From: Cymodocea nodosa
Lineage: Eukaryota; Streptophyta; Magnoliopsida; Alismatales; Cymodoceaceae
NCBI GenBank assembly: GCA_036874045.1
Contig: CM072339.1
Span: 8,315,501-8,379,500, forward strand
Length of the DNA stretch: 64,000 nucleotides
Direction of reading: 5' to 3'
Positions within the stretch are counted from its first letter, which is position 1. The number at the start of each line of letters is the position of its first letter. Shown here piece after piece: positions 23,633 through 36,576 of the stretch. The notes beneath the pieces were generated by a model, which was not told the DNA's origin, did no database searches, and saw only the letters and a list, made by a program, of their open reading frames with translations. Both the position numbers and the translations under genes were made by a program.

Positions 23633-25819
23633 TTTGTGTGTTGTTAAATTAAATGGCAAAAGTGCAAATTTTACATTTATAACCGCAAGTGCACAGTGCC
23701 CATTGTAATAAGCATGTGCAAGTATAGGTCGAATCCACAAGGAGTTTGTCTTAAATAATTTTTATTAAAATGATTGTTCAATAAAACATCCATACCATTA
23801 AATCCACAATTAAAACTTTAATTACATGCAATTAAGTTACAATTTACAAAAATACAATAAAGATTTCAAAGGTAGCATAAAACTTGTTAATTCCTAGAGC
23901 TAATAGCAAGAAAACTCAAGAAAATCTTAAGTTCACGTTTCTGAAATCACAGAAATTAGTCTGAATTCTAACACTTCTTCCTTCTGGACATTGAAAAATC
24001 TAGAGAAAATATTAGTTGAAAAGGTCATCGAGTTATCTTTAAAATGGCAGTGATTTCCAGAACTAATTCACTCTAGGTTGCTTCCAAAGTCGGATATACA
24101 AACAGTGCGCAAAACGATTCTGAAAACTTTCCAAAAACGCGTCGTTGGTGTAAAAATCATAACTCAATCAAATCTTTATGAAACACCACGAAATCACCGT
24201 GCCTTGAAAGATAACTCGTTTCTCTAATCAGGAAAATTTACAGGAAAATATTTTGGAATACAAAAAATCAAGGCAACACGAAGGTGTTGAGCACAATTTT
24301 GGTCGCTCGACCAGTAAAACAGAGCAGATGCTACCTTTGAAAGAAAAATCGAAAAACCAAAGAAATGCATTCTAAAAAATTCCAAAAAAACTACATACGT
24401 ATTGTAAACTTAAATTACTTACAAAAAAATCTATAACATGACATATAACTTAGAGAAATCAAGTCGTACAACATATAACAAAATAGAACATGCATTGGAA
24501 TTTACAGCAAATAGGATATACACACATTCACAAGGGTTAAGAGTTAGTTTTATGCACAACATTCACATATTCACATGAATCAACTATATTCCATGAGATA
24601 TAATCTAAAAAAACTATTTAAATTAAAGAAATAAAGATTTAACAAAGATCCTAAACGTGCATACATTTATAAATTAAAAATACCTAAATACTCATACACA
24701 TTTGATATGAAAATATGTTTACAAGTATGAGGATCTCTCCCTTCTCTTTTACCTTTAATTCATCCACTTCTCTTCAAGCATTTGATCCCTATTTGATGAT
24801 GAACCACTTTGTCCGCTCCTCTACAAGGTTGTTACCACTTGCAAATCACGTCCAAAGGGGAACCGCATATGTTTGTTTTGGAGAAAATAGGTTGCACATC
24901 CTCAATCCACTTCCAAGATATACGAATTTGTTGGCTTTCCTCTCAATTTTGATGCTTCCTATTACCTCATCTTGAAGATCACGTCCCAAGCTCTTCCAAT
25001 GCTGCACACGTGCCTCCAATACCACCGATTTCACCCGTGGAGGTCCTTCCGTATGTCGGCTTGGAGTAGAGAGAAGGAGGTCTTCTAGAATGAGGGGGAA
25101 GGCGCCTAAGCTCACCAATCTTGGAGGAAAACTCTTCCAAAATCTTGGGTGGAAGAGGATGGACGAAAATTGGAGTTGGAGTTCTTGCCCTTGCGTGGAG
25201 GAGAAAGAGGAGATGAGATATTTCCTTGGTCAGCCATGCACTTTTCTCTTCCCTTGTCATTCATCTATGGAAAGAATTCAAACACCTTCCAATTTGTGGC
25301 CTCCTAAATTAAGCAAGTCTTGATGGTTGATTGATTGATATCTTCAAGAATTTGAAGTGTGTGATGGACGACCATGGGTTGTTGATTTCCAATGATTTAA
25401 TCCAAGGGTCCACGTCCTCACCTATTATCAACAACTCAAACATAACATTAAATGCATATGCACATTACACATAAATTGCTACTCAATTATAAAGCAAAAA
25501 TGAAATGTGCATAATATATTGCGTGCTCAATTGAGGATTATTTGATTTCATATCTTAATGATAATTCTTTTAAGACATACATGAAATCAATATAAAAATT
25601 ACTTAAATTTACACATGGGCTAATTGACTAGGTGTTAATTTAATAAAGGATAAATTTGTGCATTATTGACTATTTAATCCCTAATTCATGCATATGTCTA
25701 AAAATATGATTTGCATGTAATTCCACATTAGAACATATATATGTGCACTTTATAATCCTTAACATGCATGAATTAACATATATAAAATGCACAAATTGAT
25801 ACTTTACAATTCCCAACAT
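23633..25819 (-). repeat. Gypsy-like solo LTR inserted in the third ORF of D
   Basis: Read on the - strand it starts TGTTGGGAATTGTAAAG (25819) and ends AAAGCGTTACA (23633). Near that end is the segment with GGATTCGACCTATACTTGC and CACTGTGCACTTGCGG that is also found near the 3' ends of the Athila-type LTRs. The rest of the sequence differs from L1-L5, so it is another family. D coding sequence lies on both sides, so this is an insertion and not an end of D. I could not settle a target duplication; the flanks share AACATT only loosely. Short ORFs at 24715-25323 lie within it and show no domain. Confidence 0.65.
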
Positions 25820-25929
25820 TATTTTCCCCCGGCTATTTTAGATAACATTCACAGTATATAAATGAACAGAAAACTATCATTAGCAAAATGGACCTTCGAA
25901 GTGAAGGACAAAGAGTTTATTAACTTAAA

Positions 25930-27320
25930 ATGGCAGAGGTGGAGAGCTTAAAACTCTATATTCCATTATTACCACCTAGGCATCATGGTGAAGGACCATC
26001 AAGACCCCAAGTGCCTTTAATAGGAGAAATTAAGAAAATTTTAGAATCTCCTAAACAACAAGAAACATTGTAGACATATAGTCGGAAAAAGAAAAAGACA
26101 TTAGAATATTTTGGACTAACTACATGTGTAGAAGAAATAATGCAGCAAAAAGAACAATCATTGAAAAATGGAAAACTATGTTCCATTGCAGAAGCTGGAC
26201 AGACATTTGTATCAGGAATCCCAGTAGATGTGAATAATATTGGATTACAAGCATACACTCTAAGGTATTGTGTCACATTAGTGCATAATGTATCTTTTAA
26301 TACAATGGACAATTTTTCACATCATACTACAAGCACAAATTCTTTTCCTATGGAAAAAGAACATGTAGGAAATTTTGGTGATACATATACAGATGATATC
26401 AATTTTGATGATATTTTTGATGATATAGACATTGAGTTTATGAATATAGATGATATTTCATCTGAAGAGGAATGTACAGATATTCTTCCTCTAACTATGT
26501 CACGAATAGAAAATTTTGATTTTTGGTATAGTTATTTATACATATGGTTATGTCTGTTACAGTATATAATATACTTATTGATAAATGTATATAATCAACA
26601 ACATACATAGTTACAAATTGAATATCACACTACATATGTCTCAAGAATAGAAATTTCAAAAACACAGGATGATTCTATTATATAGATAGATATAGAACAT
26701 TCTTTCATACAGAGACAGTTGTTGTATAGATCAATTATAGACATACATGTTGCTGATAGACAGATTGATACAGATACTATTGCTATTGAAATGTTTCCAG
26801 AAGAACAAACAAAAGAATTTCAGCAGATTATTGATACGACAATAACAGATATTTCAGACATTTATACTAGTTTTGATAGAAATTCCACTAGTTCTGAAAA
26901 ATCTGAAAATATAGATGTTGTTGATAATCTTGAAACAAGTCTCAGATCAAAACATCATGACAGGAAAATACCTAATCCTGAATAGAGTTTAGATGAAAAT
27001 ACATTATTATTGTTCAGAAATAGTTCCTGTTATGACAAATTTCAAACATATAAAACTTTTACAATTTTATATTCAAGACTAGTTAAATTTGAAGGGATGG
27101 CACATATAAGAGAAATGTTTGAATTTCAAGGCTTGTTGACTCTACTTCCACAACAACTAGGTCATCTTGTTATACCCGAACTTATTAGTTGTTTTTACTC
27201 AAACTTAACAGTGGAAGAAGGTATTCTTGTTTCCAATATACAAGAAAATGACATATATTTAACTCCAGATTTACTTTATCAAGTACTTGGTCTGAAAAAT
27301 GGAGTTAAATTATCAAAAAG
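25930..27320 (+). pseudogene. Third ORF of element D, 3' fragment
   Basis: Frame runs from ATG 25930 to 27320 with TAG stops near 26070, 26608, 26680 and 26983. Order: a Pro/Lys-rich start, a long acidic Asp/Glu/Ser region with many ISD and DDI repeats, then the conserved C-terminal domain (FEFQGLLTLLPQQ, IYLTPDLLYQVLGLKNG) shared with B and C. It is cut at 27320 by the 3' LTR of element C. No membrane segment is clear, although a hydrophobic stretch (about 26520-26590, YLYIWLCLLQYIIYLLI) lies just before the 26608 stop. Function unknown. Confidence 0.7.
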
Positions 27321-29070
27321 TGTAGGATCGTATGGCTACACAAGAGGGGGTGAATTGTGTATTTTTAATATTTTCTGAAATATAATTGAAACTTTAAATC
27401 CCAAAAACAAGTAGAGATAGTATTTTCATAAAATCATTTGTATTCAAGGTTTCAATTACAATATACAATTCAATTCTCCTCAGAAATTGTAGATGCAATT
27501 ATATCTCGATACCATGTATCATCTAAACAATTTCATAACTACAAATAGAGAAAACTAATTTACGGAATTTAAAACATTTCTCCCTGTTTAAATCTTTCTT
27601 CTTCTTCTTTCTTCTTTAACAATTCTTCAGTGACGAATATCTTGTCTTTCTCTACTTCACCGAATTTGCTTTCTTCTAATACTTCAAATCTTCAGCGACA
27701 TAAATCTGACCTTTTCTGCTTCACTGAATTTTCTTCCACTTGAGAGATTTTCCCCGAAGAGGTGTTTTTGATCCCTGAAAAAGATTTTTCTTTTGGTTTG
27801 CAGGGATGATTTGATCCTTGAAAAGATTTTTCCTTTTGTGTGCAAGGATAATTTGATCAACGAGAATTCTATGCCTTTTATACTGTATCTTCATTTCATG
27901 CATATCCTTCACGTTTAACCACTACCAATTTTCCACTTCTCCACATCTTTTCTTTTTCCTTCATCGAAACACACACGTTCTAACCCATGTTTATATTTCA
28001 AATTTTCTTTAATCATCAGTCCTGAATCTCTGAAAAATTTCCTACAAAATAAACTTTCTCGTCCAAAAATTTTTCATCAATGTAATAAGAAGTCGTTACT
28101 TTAATGTTAATTAAACAAGTAACACAAGTATATATATATAACTTAATGTTTCTAACTTAACGAGTTCCTCATGTGTCATTTCACGTGACAAGTACTGTAG
28201 CTAACTTAACGAACTAAGTTTGTGGTGTTATGCTAACTCAACAAACCAGCTTAACCTTTCTTTCAGAAGGTTAAACGATAACTCACCGAAAACAGTTTAA
28301 GTTTCAAATAGTTATAGATGTAAGTCACCGAAAAACTCTTTATATTATAAAACTAGTGAGACACGAGTCAAGACCTGAAAAACATGACTTAAGTTATCTT
28401 TCGGATAGTTACGACTTTAAGTCTCCGAAAAAAACTTTAACTCACCGATTTAGTAATAAACAAATGTTTTTATAATAAGAATTTTACCACGTGCAAAAAT
28501 AACAACTTAAGTTTATAACGCTAACCTAACGCGTTGCCTTAGTGTTTAATATAACAACTCAACGCGTTTAGTTATATTAACTTAACGAGTTAAACATGTG
28601 CACCTCACGTGATACAATACAACATTCGTAACTTATAATGTCACCACGTGTATAACACTAACTTAACGAGTTTGTCTCTTCTTTTACTCACTAACTTAAC
28701 GAGTTATCACGTGACCTATTTTAACCTTTAAGCCTCTAACTTAACGAGTTCTCACGTGACCTCTATACAAACAAAACTCTAACTTAACGAGTTGTCTAAA
28801 CATGCACTATTCATGATACAGAAGATATAACTTTAAAACATATCATGCTTTTCAATAAAAACACACGTTAACTTAACGTTTAATTAAATGAGAAATTAAT
28901 GCAATGAAATGACTAGTTATTAACTTCAGATCCAATACAGACAAGTATTTATATCAGTAAGCTTTTTCTGTATTAATTGATGATTTTAATTTCTTTTCAC
29001 AAGCAATAGTAATTGAGCAAATATGATTATTTTCATTCAGCACACATCATCAAAACAAAAATACTCAACA
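27321..29070 (-). repeat. 3' LTR of element C
   Basis: On the - strand it runs from TGTTGAGTATTTTTG (29070) to GATCCTACA (27321). The 5' half (28130-28860) is a dense set of TAACTTAACGAGTT palindromes interleaved with CACGTG motifs. It closely matches the 5' LTR at 39029-40766. At 28488-28591 it carries a 104-bp block shared with the Athila-type L1. The ORF near 27721-27912 has no domain. Confidence 0.92.
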
Positions 29071-29114
29071 ATCTCCCCCTTATCAAAACAAAAATACTCA
29101 ACAATCTCCCCCTT
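29049..29114 (-). repeat. 33-bp tandem duplication of the LTR/polypurine-tract junction, element C
   Basis: Two perfect or near-perfect copies (29049-29081 and 29082-29114). Each contains the LTR start (TGTTGAGTATTTTTG on the - strand) and the adjoining purine run AGGGGGAGAT. It therefore offers two equivalent plus-strand priming sites and two LTR starts. Confidence 0.85.
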
Positions 29115-29597
29115 TTTGATGATGACAAAACCATATTAAATCAATTATGAAATATGTTTAACTAAACAAAGCACCTTCGTTGGGTTAACTTTTAATTCAA
29201 CAAACTTGTTTGTTGACTTAAGTTCACTTAAGCTTATTTCTATTGTTTGTGTAAATTTTACCTCTCAAAACTAAAACTCTCAGATGTCAATAATTATATA
29301 AGTATCAGTTTTCTAATTATCATCTATCAGATTACAATAACCATTTAAATAGCATCTCCTTTTATAATATATATGCAATTAAGATCATAATCATCTTTTT
29401 ATAATATTTCTCCCCCTTTTTGTCATTAATCAAAAAGATAATTACAGAGAATATATATATATATATAAGAGAATTACAACAACAATATCTGTAAACAAGA
29501 ATAATAATTGAATACATTTACAGAAAAATGTATTGTTCAATGAATCAAACAAATAATACAAACATTACATTTTGTATTCAGAAACAAACAAAAACAA

Positions 29598-31856
29598 TTA
29601 TCGACCCCTCCTAAGTATATCACTTATAGCATTACATATTTTATCTCCTAGATGCCTAATATCATTTCTGATGTCGTTAAGCACTACATCTAAGTCAGGA
29701 GGAAGCTGGGTTTGCTATTCTGCTTGAACTGAATAACATTGTTGTTGTTGTTGTTGTATATGGTTTGCAGGTTGTTGTTGTTGTTGTCGTTGAGGTTTAT
29801 GCATGGCCTAGAATTTTTGCAAATCTTTGACACTAAATGCTCTCATGCCTTTAGTTTCAGAGGGCCAGTTGGATAAAGTCAATTGACTTGCAAGGATTCT
29901 ACATACAGCATCACCATAAAATAACTTTGAACTCATATGTTGTAGTTGAGACATAAAAACATCAAACCAATTTATTTGAATTCTATTCAACAGGCCATAA
30001 GTTGCATATAAACAACTTCTACTGACTTCCAAATTGTGTCCAACTCTCTGAAATAAATTTGCATGCAATATATTTGCAATAAATCTTGCCTTTGCATTCA
30101 GATTTTCCATTAATCTCATTTCAGAATATACATCTGGAATTTTTGATAAAGATTGAATGTTCCATTCCAGTTGTCTTATCATGTCAAATCTGTTGGTAAC
30201 AACAACACCTTCATTCTTTAATCCCAAAACTTCAAAAATTAATTCAGGAGACAAAATAAACTCCTGTTGATTTATTTGAGTTTTTAGAAATTGTCCATTC
30301 TTGACCAGATTACCATAAAAAGCTGCAATAAGCTCTGTGTATTGCTTCCATTTTGTTCCTACTGGCAAGAATTTAATGAGGCCTTGAAACTCAAATAGAT
30401 CTCTCATTTCCATCAAATTTCTAAACTTTATTGGATGAGCATGCAGAATCTGACATGTAATTAGATTATTATATTTCTGCAATGCTTCTTTAGATCTAAA
30501 ATGAATTGCATTACCTTGAATGTTTAATATTGTACATAAAGAAGGTGATACCTGAAGCCGTGATTCAGAGTTTAATTCATCTTCAGGAACCTCTTCTTCA
30601 AAATGAATGTCATGTTGTTCCTCTTCCAAAATATTATCTTAAAGCTGTTTAGGTAAGCTTGATTCTTCAGCTTCAATAGTGTTAGGAACATTGTCAATAT
30701 GCTCAACATTCATCTGTTCAATCTCTATAGAATGTTCAGAGTTTAATTTTTCCACAAATTCTACAGTTGGTGTATCTGTCTGTAATTGTTCATTTTGTTC
30801 AACAGATAATTCCATTGATTCATGCTGTGAATTCTCAGACTCTACTTCTATAGATTCTGTAGAAGGCTGGTTAACTTTTAGCTCTTCTAGAGTCTTAATA
30901 ATTTCAATATCTGCTACTCCAGACAATTCAGTCTGTGAACTAGTTTCTGCTTCAACATTGTCAATTATATCTACAATAACTTGTTCAATGTCAGGTGCCT
31001 GATGCTCTGATTTGTCAATTTCTGCATCATCAAGACTTGTACTAATAGAAAAACTTGAGCTCATATTTGACTTGTATTTCTTCTCAAGCTTTCTAGCAAG
31101 GGAAAATAAAATCTTATTATCTTCATCAGTTTTAGTGTGCTCGGAACTGATGAGTTTATCAGATGCACAATAAGGTACAATGTCTAGACATACATTGTCC
31201 TTTGGAAATAAATTTTCATCTGATTTTCCTTTTTCAATAGACTTTGTTTCCTTAGCTTTAATTTTTTTGGCTTTCCTTCTTCTATAACATTTCTGTTTCT
31301 CCTTTTCAAGTATTGCTATTTTCTTTTCAAATTGCTCCATAAAAGTTTTCTGTTTTAATTCTTCTAAGGCACTTTCTATTGCAACGGCCTTTCGAAGATT
31401 GTTAACTTTTGTTTTGTCTACAGCAATATCTGATTCTACTTGTTTTGAATATAAAGGAGTAGGGATAGCTGATTCATGCTCTTCCTCAAAAGCATGTAGT
31501 CTCGTACCGTTTATAGGAGTTTGAGGAGTTCTACTTGATGAACCTACACCTTTTTCCAAATATTTTGCATATTGTTTCAAAAATGCAATCTCAACACATT
31601 TCATTCTGTATTCTCTATCAAATTTACTTTGAATCCCCATGTATGTAATACTAGCATCAGTATTTTGAAGTTCTTGTCTAACTTCATTCAATATACCTTC
31701 AGGAAAGAAATATTCACTATAAATTTTTGCTAACCTTTTGTCCACTCGAAATATTTTCTTGAACCAAGTACGTGGAACTTCATCATTCTCTATTTCTTTT
31801 CCTTTTGCATCTCTTCTGCTTTTGCCTTTTCCTCTGCCATGACCTTTGTAGAACAT
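29598..31856 (-). pseudogene. Third ORF in env position, copia element C
   Basis: It starts at MFYKGHGRGKGK (31856); the in-line ATG used by B is ATA here, and an upstream ATG exists at 31889. Order: basic Gly/Lys-rich start; KRLAKIYSEYFFPEG; a long region with predicted helical, Lys/Glu-rich coiled-coil character (about residues 150-190); an acidic middle; the conserved domain with FEFQGLIKFLPVG and LSPELIFEVLGLKNEG; and a Gln-rich CAA-repeat tail. Stops: TAA 30639-30641, TAG 29808-29810 and more in the tail. The TAG at 29808 is at the same place as TAG 14733 in B. No signal peptide or membrane span seen. 'Env' is positional only. Confidence 0.78.
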
Positions 31857-31889
31857 GGAAACTATCGTCACAGGTTGTAACAACAACAA

Positions 31890-33454
31890 ACGGGAAATAT
31901 TTTCTTGACAAAGTTTACAAATAACCTAAGTGCCCATGTAATAAGTGTTTAAATAGGGTTTTTAGGCGTATAACTCAACGTGAAGAGAAGTTGGGTTTAG
32001 AAATTAAATAAATATTGAATAAAGTTTATTCAATCAATGTACCCGAAATATTCAAGTATAACTCGTTGACTTAACTAACCTAATGAGTAAAACGCTGTAT
32101 AGAGGCAGTTTTACACGTTACCTTATCTAACATAACGTCTAGTTATCACACTTAAAACAATTTTCGGATGCTTCCAACTGAAACGTTCCGAAAACCACAC
32201 ACATGCTAAACTTAACATTATCTTGAGAACATTGTAAACTATTTGAACATTTTGTCCTTTGAATCTAAAATAGTTTATTTGTCTTTTTAAATTATTTCAT
32301 CAAGATTTTAAGAGGACATTAATTCAGATTAACTAAGATTTGTATTCTAAAATATATTAATCTGTTTTCGACATTGTTAATCCTCCCCCTACAAATATAC
32401 TTCAAATATATTCAATCAAAATACAAAATATACTTGTAGTGATAGTAGATGTTAAGTATAACTATACTTTTAAATTTTCTTTTCAAAGACTTCCATTATC
32501 CTGACATCATCAAAAATGATTTCCAGAATCAATTCCTACTGTATATGAATCAAAACACAACTTTGAACTTAATGTGATTAATTCAAGGAGAATAAAAGAA
32601 TGTATCTCAAATAAACGTTTTCAAAAGTACTAATGTTGATTCAATAAATCAGTAGTCATATTGGTAGAAACTATATGCGATTCAAAGATATCTATAATTA
32701 ATGAAACAACTACTTCTTTTCAAGACAGTAAATATTGATAATTTTTCTCAAAAGTTAGTTTGAAAGGCTTGAATCATACAAGAGCTTTCTAATGTACCTG
32801 TGTAATGAGCTTTCAATCAACAATCCCAAATCTGATCAGGACCTTAGGTTGCTAGATTTAAAGAATCCTTTTTCTAGACAACAATCCTTACATACCTATT
32901 TGCTCAAGTACAAAAGGCTTGTGATCAAATTGATCAATAAACTCTCAAAGATTTTCACTTTGTAAGCACTTTTCATTTTAAGCACAGTATATATGTATTC
33001 CATTAATACAGATGCAATAAAACACAAATCTCATACAATTTTTACTTCTATGATTGTACTGAGAATATGAATCAGTTTCAATAAGCTTATACTTTTGATT
33101 AACAGTTTAAGATGAGTTACATATAACTTATTCTACAAGTTTAATCAATTAAGTCAAATTTATGCATGATCATATGCATTTTCCTTGATTCAAAGAAAAC
33201 ATTTAATCAAAATTTCAGAATGTCAGAAGTATTTAATGTTTTTCATTTACACTTCCACTTAAAATTGTAAAAACCATTAAAATTGATAAACTACTTTAAA
33301 ATCAAGAAGATACTACTATGATTTTACAATAAATAGATAGTATCTTAAGCAGCAGTTTAGATATTACTTTAGATATTTATAATAAGTATATAATATCTAT
33401 GAGGTGAACAACATCATCAATACTATTTATCTTTTTATGTGGAGTTTAAGCATT
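31890..33454 (-). other. Non-coding spacer between pol and third ORF, element C
   Basis: No coding sequence. On the - strand it carries a PPT-like TAGGGGGAGGATTAAC (about 32394-32379) and palindromic modules near 31970-32120. It is collinear with B's spacer (11115-12701) and with the sequence beside LTR L4 (56640-57760). Confidence 0.65.
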
Positions 33455-36400
33455 TTACACATCACATAGCCTACAAATACCTAAATTTAATCTAATGTTG
33501 CAGAATGTATTTTCGTCTAGAGGTTTTGTAAATATATCAGCTAATTGATTTTTACTAGACACAAATTCTAATTTAATTTTTCCTTTAATTACGTTATCTC
33601 TTAGAAAATGATGTTTAACCTCTATATGCTTTGCTCTTGAATGTAATACAGGATTTTTGGAAAGATTTATTGCAGAACTACTGTCACAATAAATCTCAGT
33701 TGTATCATAAGATAATCCAAAATCTTCTAAAGTTTGCCTTATCCACAGAATCTGAGTGCAACATAGTGCAGCAGCAACATATTCAACTTCTGTAGTAGAA
33801 AGCGCTACATAGTTTTGCTTTTTACTAAACCATGACACCAAATTATTTCCCAATAATTGACATGTGCCACTGGTACTCTTTCTATCAGATTTAGATCCTG
33901 CATAATCAGCATTAGTATATCCTATAAGATCTATTGAACTATCCTTAGAATAATACAGTCTGAAATTTTTAGTTCCTTGTATATATCTAAATATTCTTTT
34001 AACTACAATTAAGTGTGATTCTTTAGGATTAGATTGAAATCTAACACAAACACACACAGCAAACATAATATCAGGTCTACTAGCAGTCAAATAAAGTAAA
34101 GAACCAATCATACTTCTGTATTTTCTTTGATCTATAGATTTTCCTATGTCATCAATATCTAACTTTAAAGTAGTACTCAGAGGAGTTCCTCGAATCCTTG
34201 TATCATTAAAATTAAATTTCTTAAGCATTTCATCTACATATTTTTCCTGATTTAAAAATATACCTTTATCCATTTGCTTAATTTGAAGTCCTAGAAAATA
34301 TGAAAGTTCTCCTATCATACTCATTTCAAACTGATTAGTCATCTCTTTAGAGAATATTTCTATCAACTTATCAGAGGTTGCTCCAAATATTATATCATCA
34401 ACGTATATTTGAACAACAATCTAATCTTTACCATCTCTCTTAATAAATAGAGTATGATCCACTTTTCCCATAATATAGCCTTTTTTTATTAAAAAAGTAG
34501 ACAATCTTTCATACCATGATCTACGTGCTTGCTTCAAACCATATAAGGCTTTCTTCAATTTATACACAAAGTCAGGATTTTTAATATCTTCAAATCTAGG
34601 AGGTTGTTTTACATAGACTTCTTCATTAATTAAACCATTTAGAAATGCACTCTTTACATCCATTTGATATAATTTAAAATCCATATAACAAGCATAGGCC
34701 AATAATATTCTAATACTTTCTAACCTAGCCACAGGAGCAAATGTTTCATCATAATCTAGTCCTTCTTCCTGTGTATACCCTTGTGCAACTAATCTAGCTT
34801 TGTTCCTTATAACTTGACCAGTTTCGTTAGTTTTGTTTCTAAAGATCCACTTTGTACCTATTATGGACTGATTTTCTAGTGGAGAGACTAATTCCCATAC
34901 ATCATTTTTGATGAATTGATTTAGTTCTTCTTGCATTGCCACTATCCAATTTTCATCAGATAATGCTTCTTGTATATTCCTTGGTTCCACCATAGAAACA
35001 AACATACACATACTATTTAAATTTACTGAAGCTCTAGTTTTAACTCCCTCATTAATATCACCAATGACTTGAGTAATGGGATGTGATGAAGAATAACACC
35101 AATTTCTCTGATTTTCCTCAATATTCTCATCAACATCTGAAAGTCCATCACTTTCATCACTAGTTTGATCATTTAAGTTCATATTTTTTATTTTCTCAGA
35201 TAAATCATCAATCTCTTTATTGATCTCTAACTCTTTTGGAAGATTGATCAAATCATCATTATCAGCTTTAGATTGAGATTCTCTAAGAGAATTTTCATTG
35301 AAGCTTATATGGAGGGTTTCTTCAATAGTCCTAGAAGTCTTGTTATATACTCTATAGGCTTTACTTTTAGTAGAGTAACCTACAAAAATTCCTTCATCCG
35401 ATTTGGCTTGAAATTTATCCCTTTTATCCTTAGTATTAAGAATAAAACACTTGCAGCCAAATGGTTTCATATAAGAAATTTTTGGAACCCTATTAAACAT
35501 AATTTCAAAAGGAGTTTTATTAACACGAGGTCTTAAATGACTTCTGTTAATAACATAACAAGCTGTATTTACTACTTCAGCCTAAAGATTTTGAGGTAAC
35601 TTATGTTCATTCAACATAGTTCTGGCCATTTCTTGAATTGATCTATTCTTTCTCTCAACAACACCATTTTGACACTGTGCTCTTGGAAAAGAAAACCTAT
35701 GATCAATGTCATGCTCATTACAATAGTTATCCATTTGATCATTATCAAATTTAGTTCCATGATCACTCCTAAGTTTTTGAATAGAGACACTCTGCTCATT
35801 TTGAACAAAATTGCAAAACATTTTAAATTTTTCAAAAACTTCTGTCTTAGATGCTAGAAAATATACCCAAGTGTATCTAGAGAAGTCATCTACTAAAACA
35901 AATACATACCGTTTACCACCAAGACTCATGATTCTTGTTGGTCTAAATAGATCCATATGTATAAGTTCTAAGACTCTCTTACTTGAAATATCAGTTTTGG
36001 ATTTAAAAGAGTTTTTGTGAAGTTTACCTAGCTCACATGCATCACACATAAAGTCCTTTGAGTATTTAATCTTTGGTAAACCTCTCACTAAATGTTTTTT
36101 AGATAGTTTATGTAACAGTTTCATATTTATATGCCCAATCCTTCTATGCCATAGATATGCATCACTAGTTTCAGCTAGCAAACATGAATTAAATCAACTA
36201 CACCAGAAGGTAAAGATAAAATACATACAGAACCTTTTCTTTTAGCAATAAACTTAATTTTATCTATATTTTTATCAATTATTTTGCATACATTATCTTC
36301 AAACACTACATAATATCTATTTTCAATTAGTTTTATGACACTCAGCAAATTAAATCCTAGGTTTTCTACATAAAGTACATTCGAAATAACACAAGTAGGA

Positions 36401-36573
36401 GTTATTTGAACATTGCCCATACCTATAATTTTATCTTTGCTTTTGTTTCCAAATGTTACACTTCCTTTCATGGTATTTGTAAAATTTTGTAATAGACTTT
36501 TTTGTCCGGTCCTGTGACTTGACGCTCCATTGTCCAAGATCCATTTTGATGTTGTTTCCTCCTGCAACACAAA
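33455..36573 (-). pseudogene. Copia protease-integrase-RT-RNase H, element C
   Basis: Protease begins just after a TAA (36574-36576) and shows ILDNGASSHRTG: the catalytic Asp is kept, but the usual DSG is DNG. A 1-bp deletion near 36196 shifts the frame before the integrase (WHRRIGHINMKLL, LFRPTR, SDHGTKFDN, VERKNRS). From there one frame runs to 33455 through RT ([20 protein letters not shown]) and RNase H (KSTSGTCQLLGN, YCDSSSAINLSKNP, HIEVKHHFLRD). Stops: TAG 35582 (B has TGG) and TAG 34421 (B has CAG). Only three lesions in about 1,040 codons, so this is the best-preserved pol here, but it is non-functional. Confidence 0.92.
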
Positions 36574-36576
36574 TTA

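Noticed and set aside
24715..25323. Cluster of overlapping ORFs on both strands
   Set aside because: They lie inside a gypsy-like solo LTR and lack any domain.
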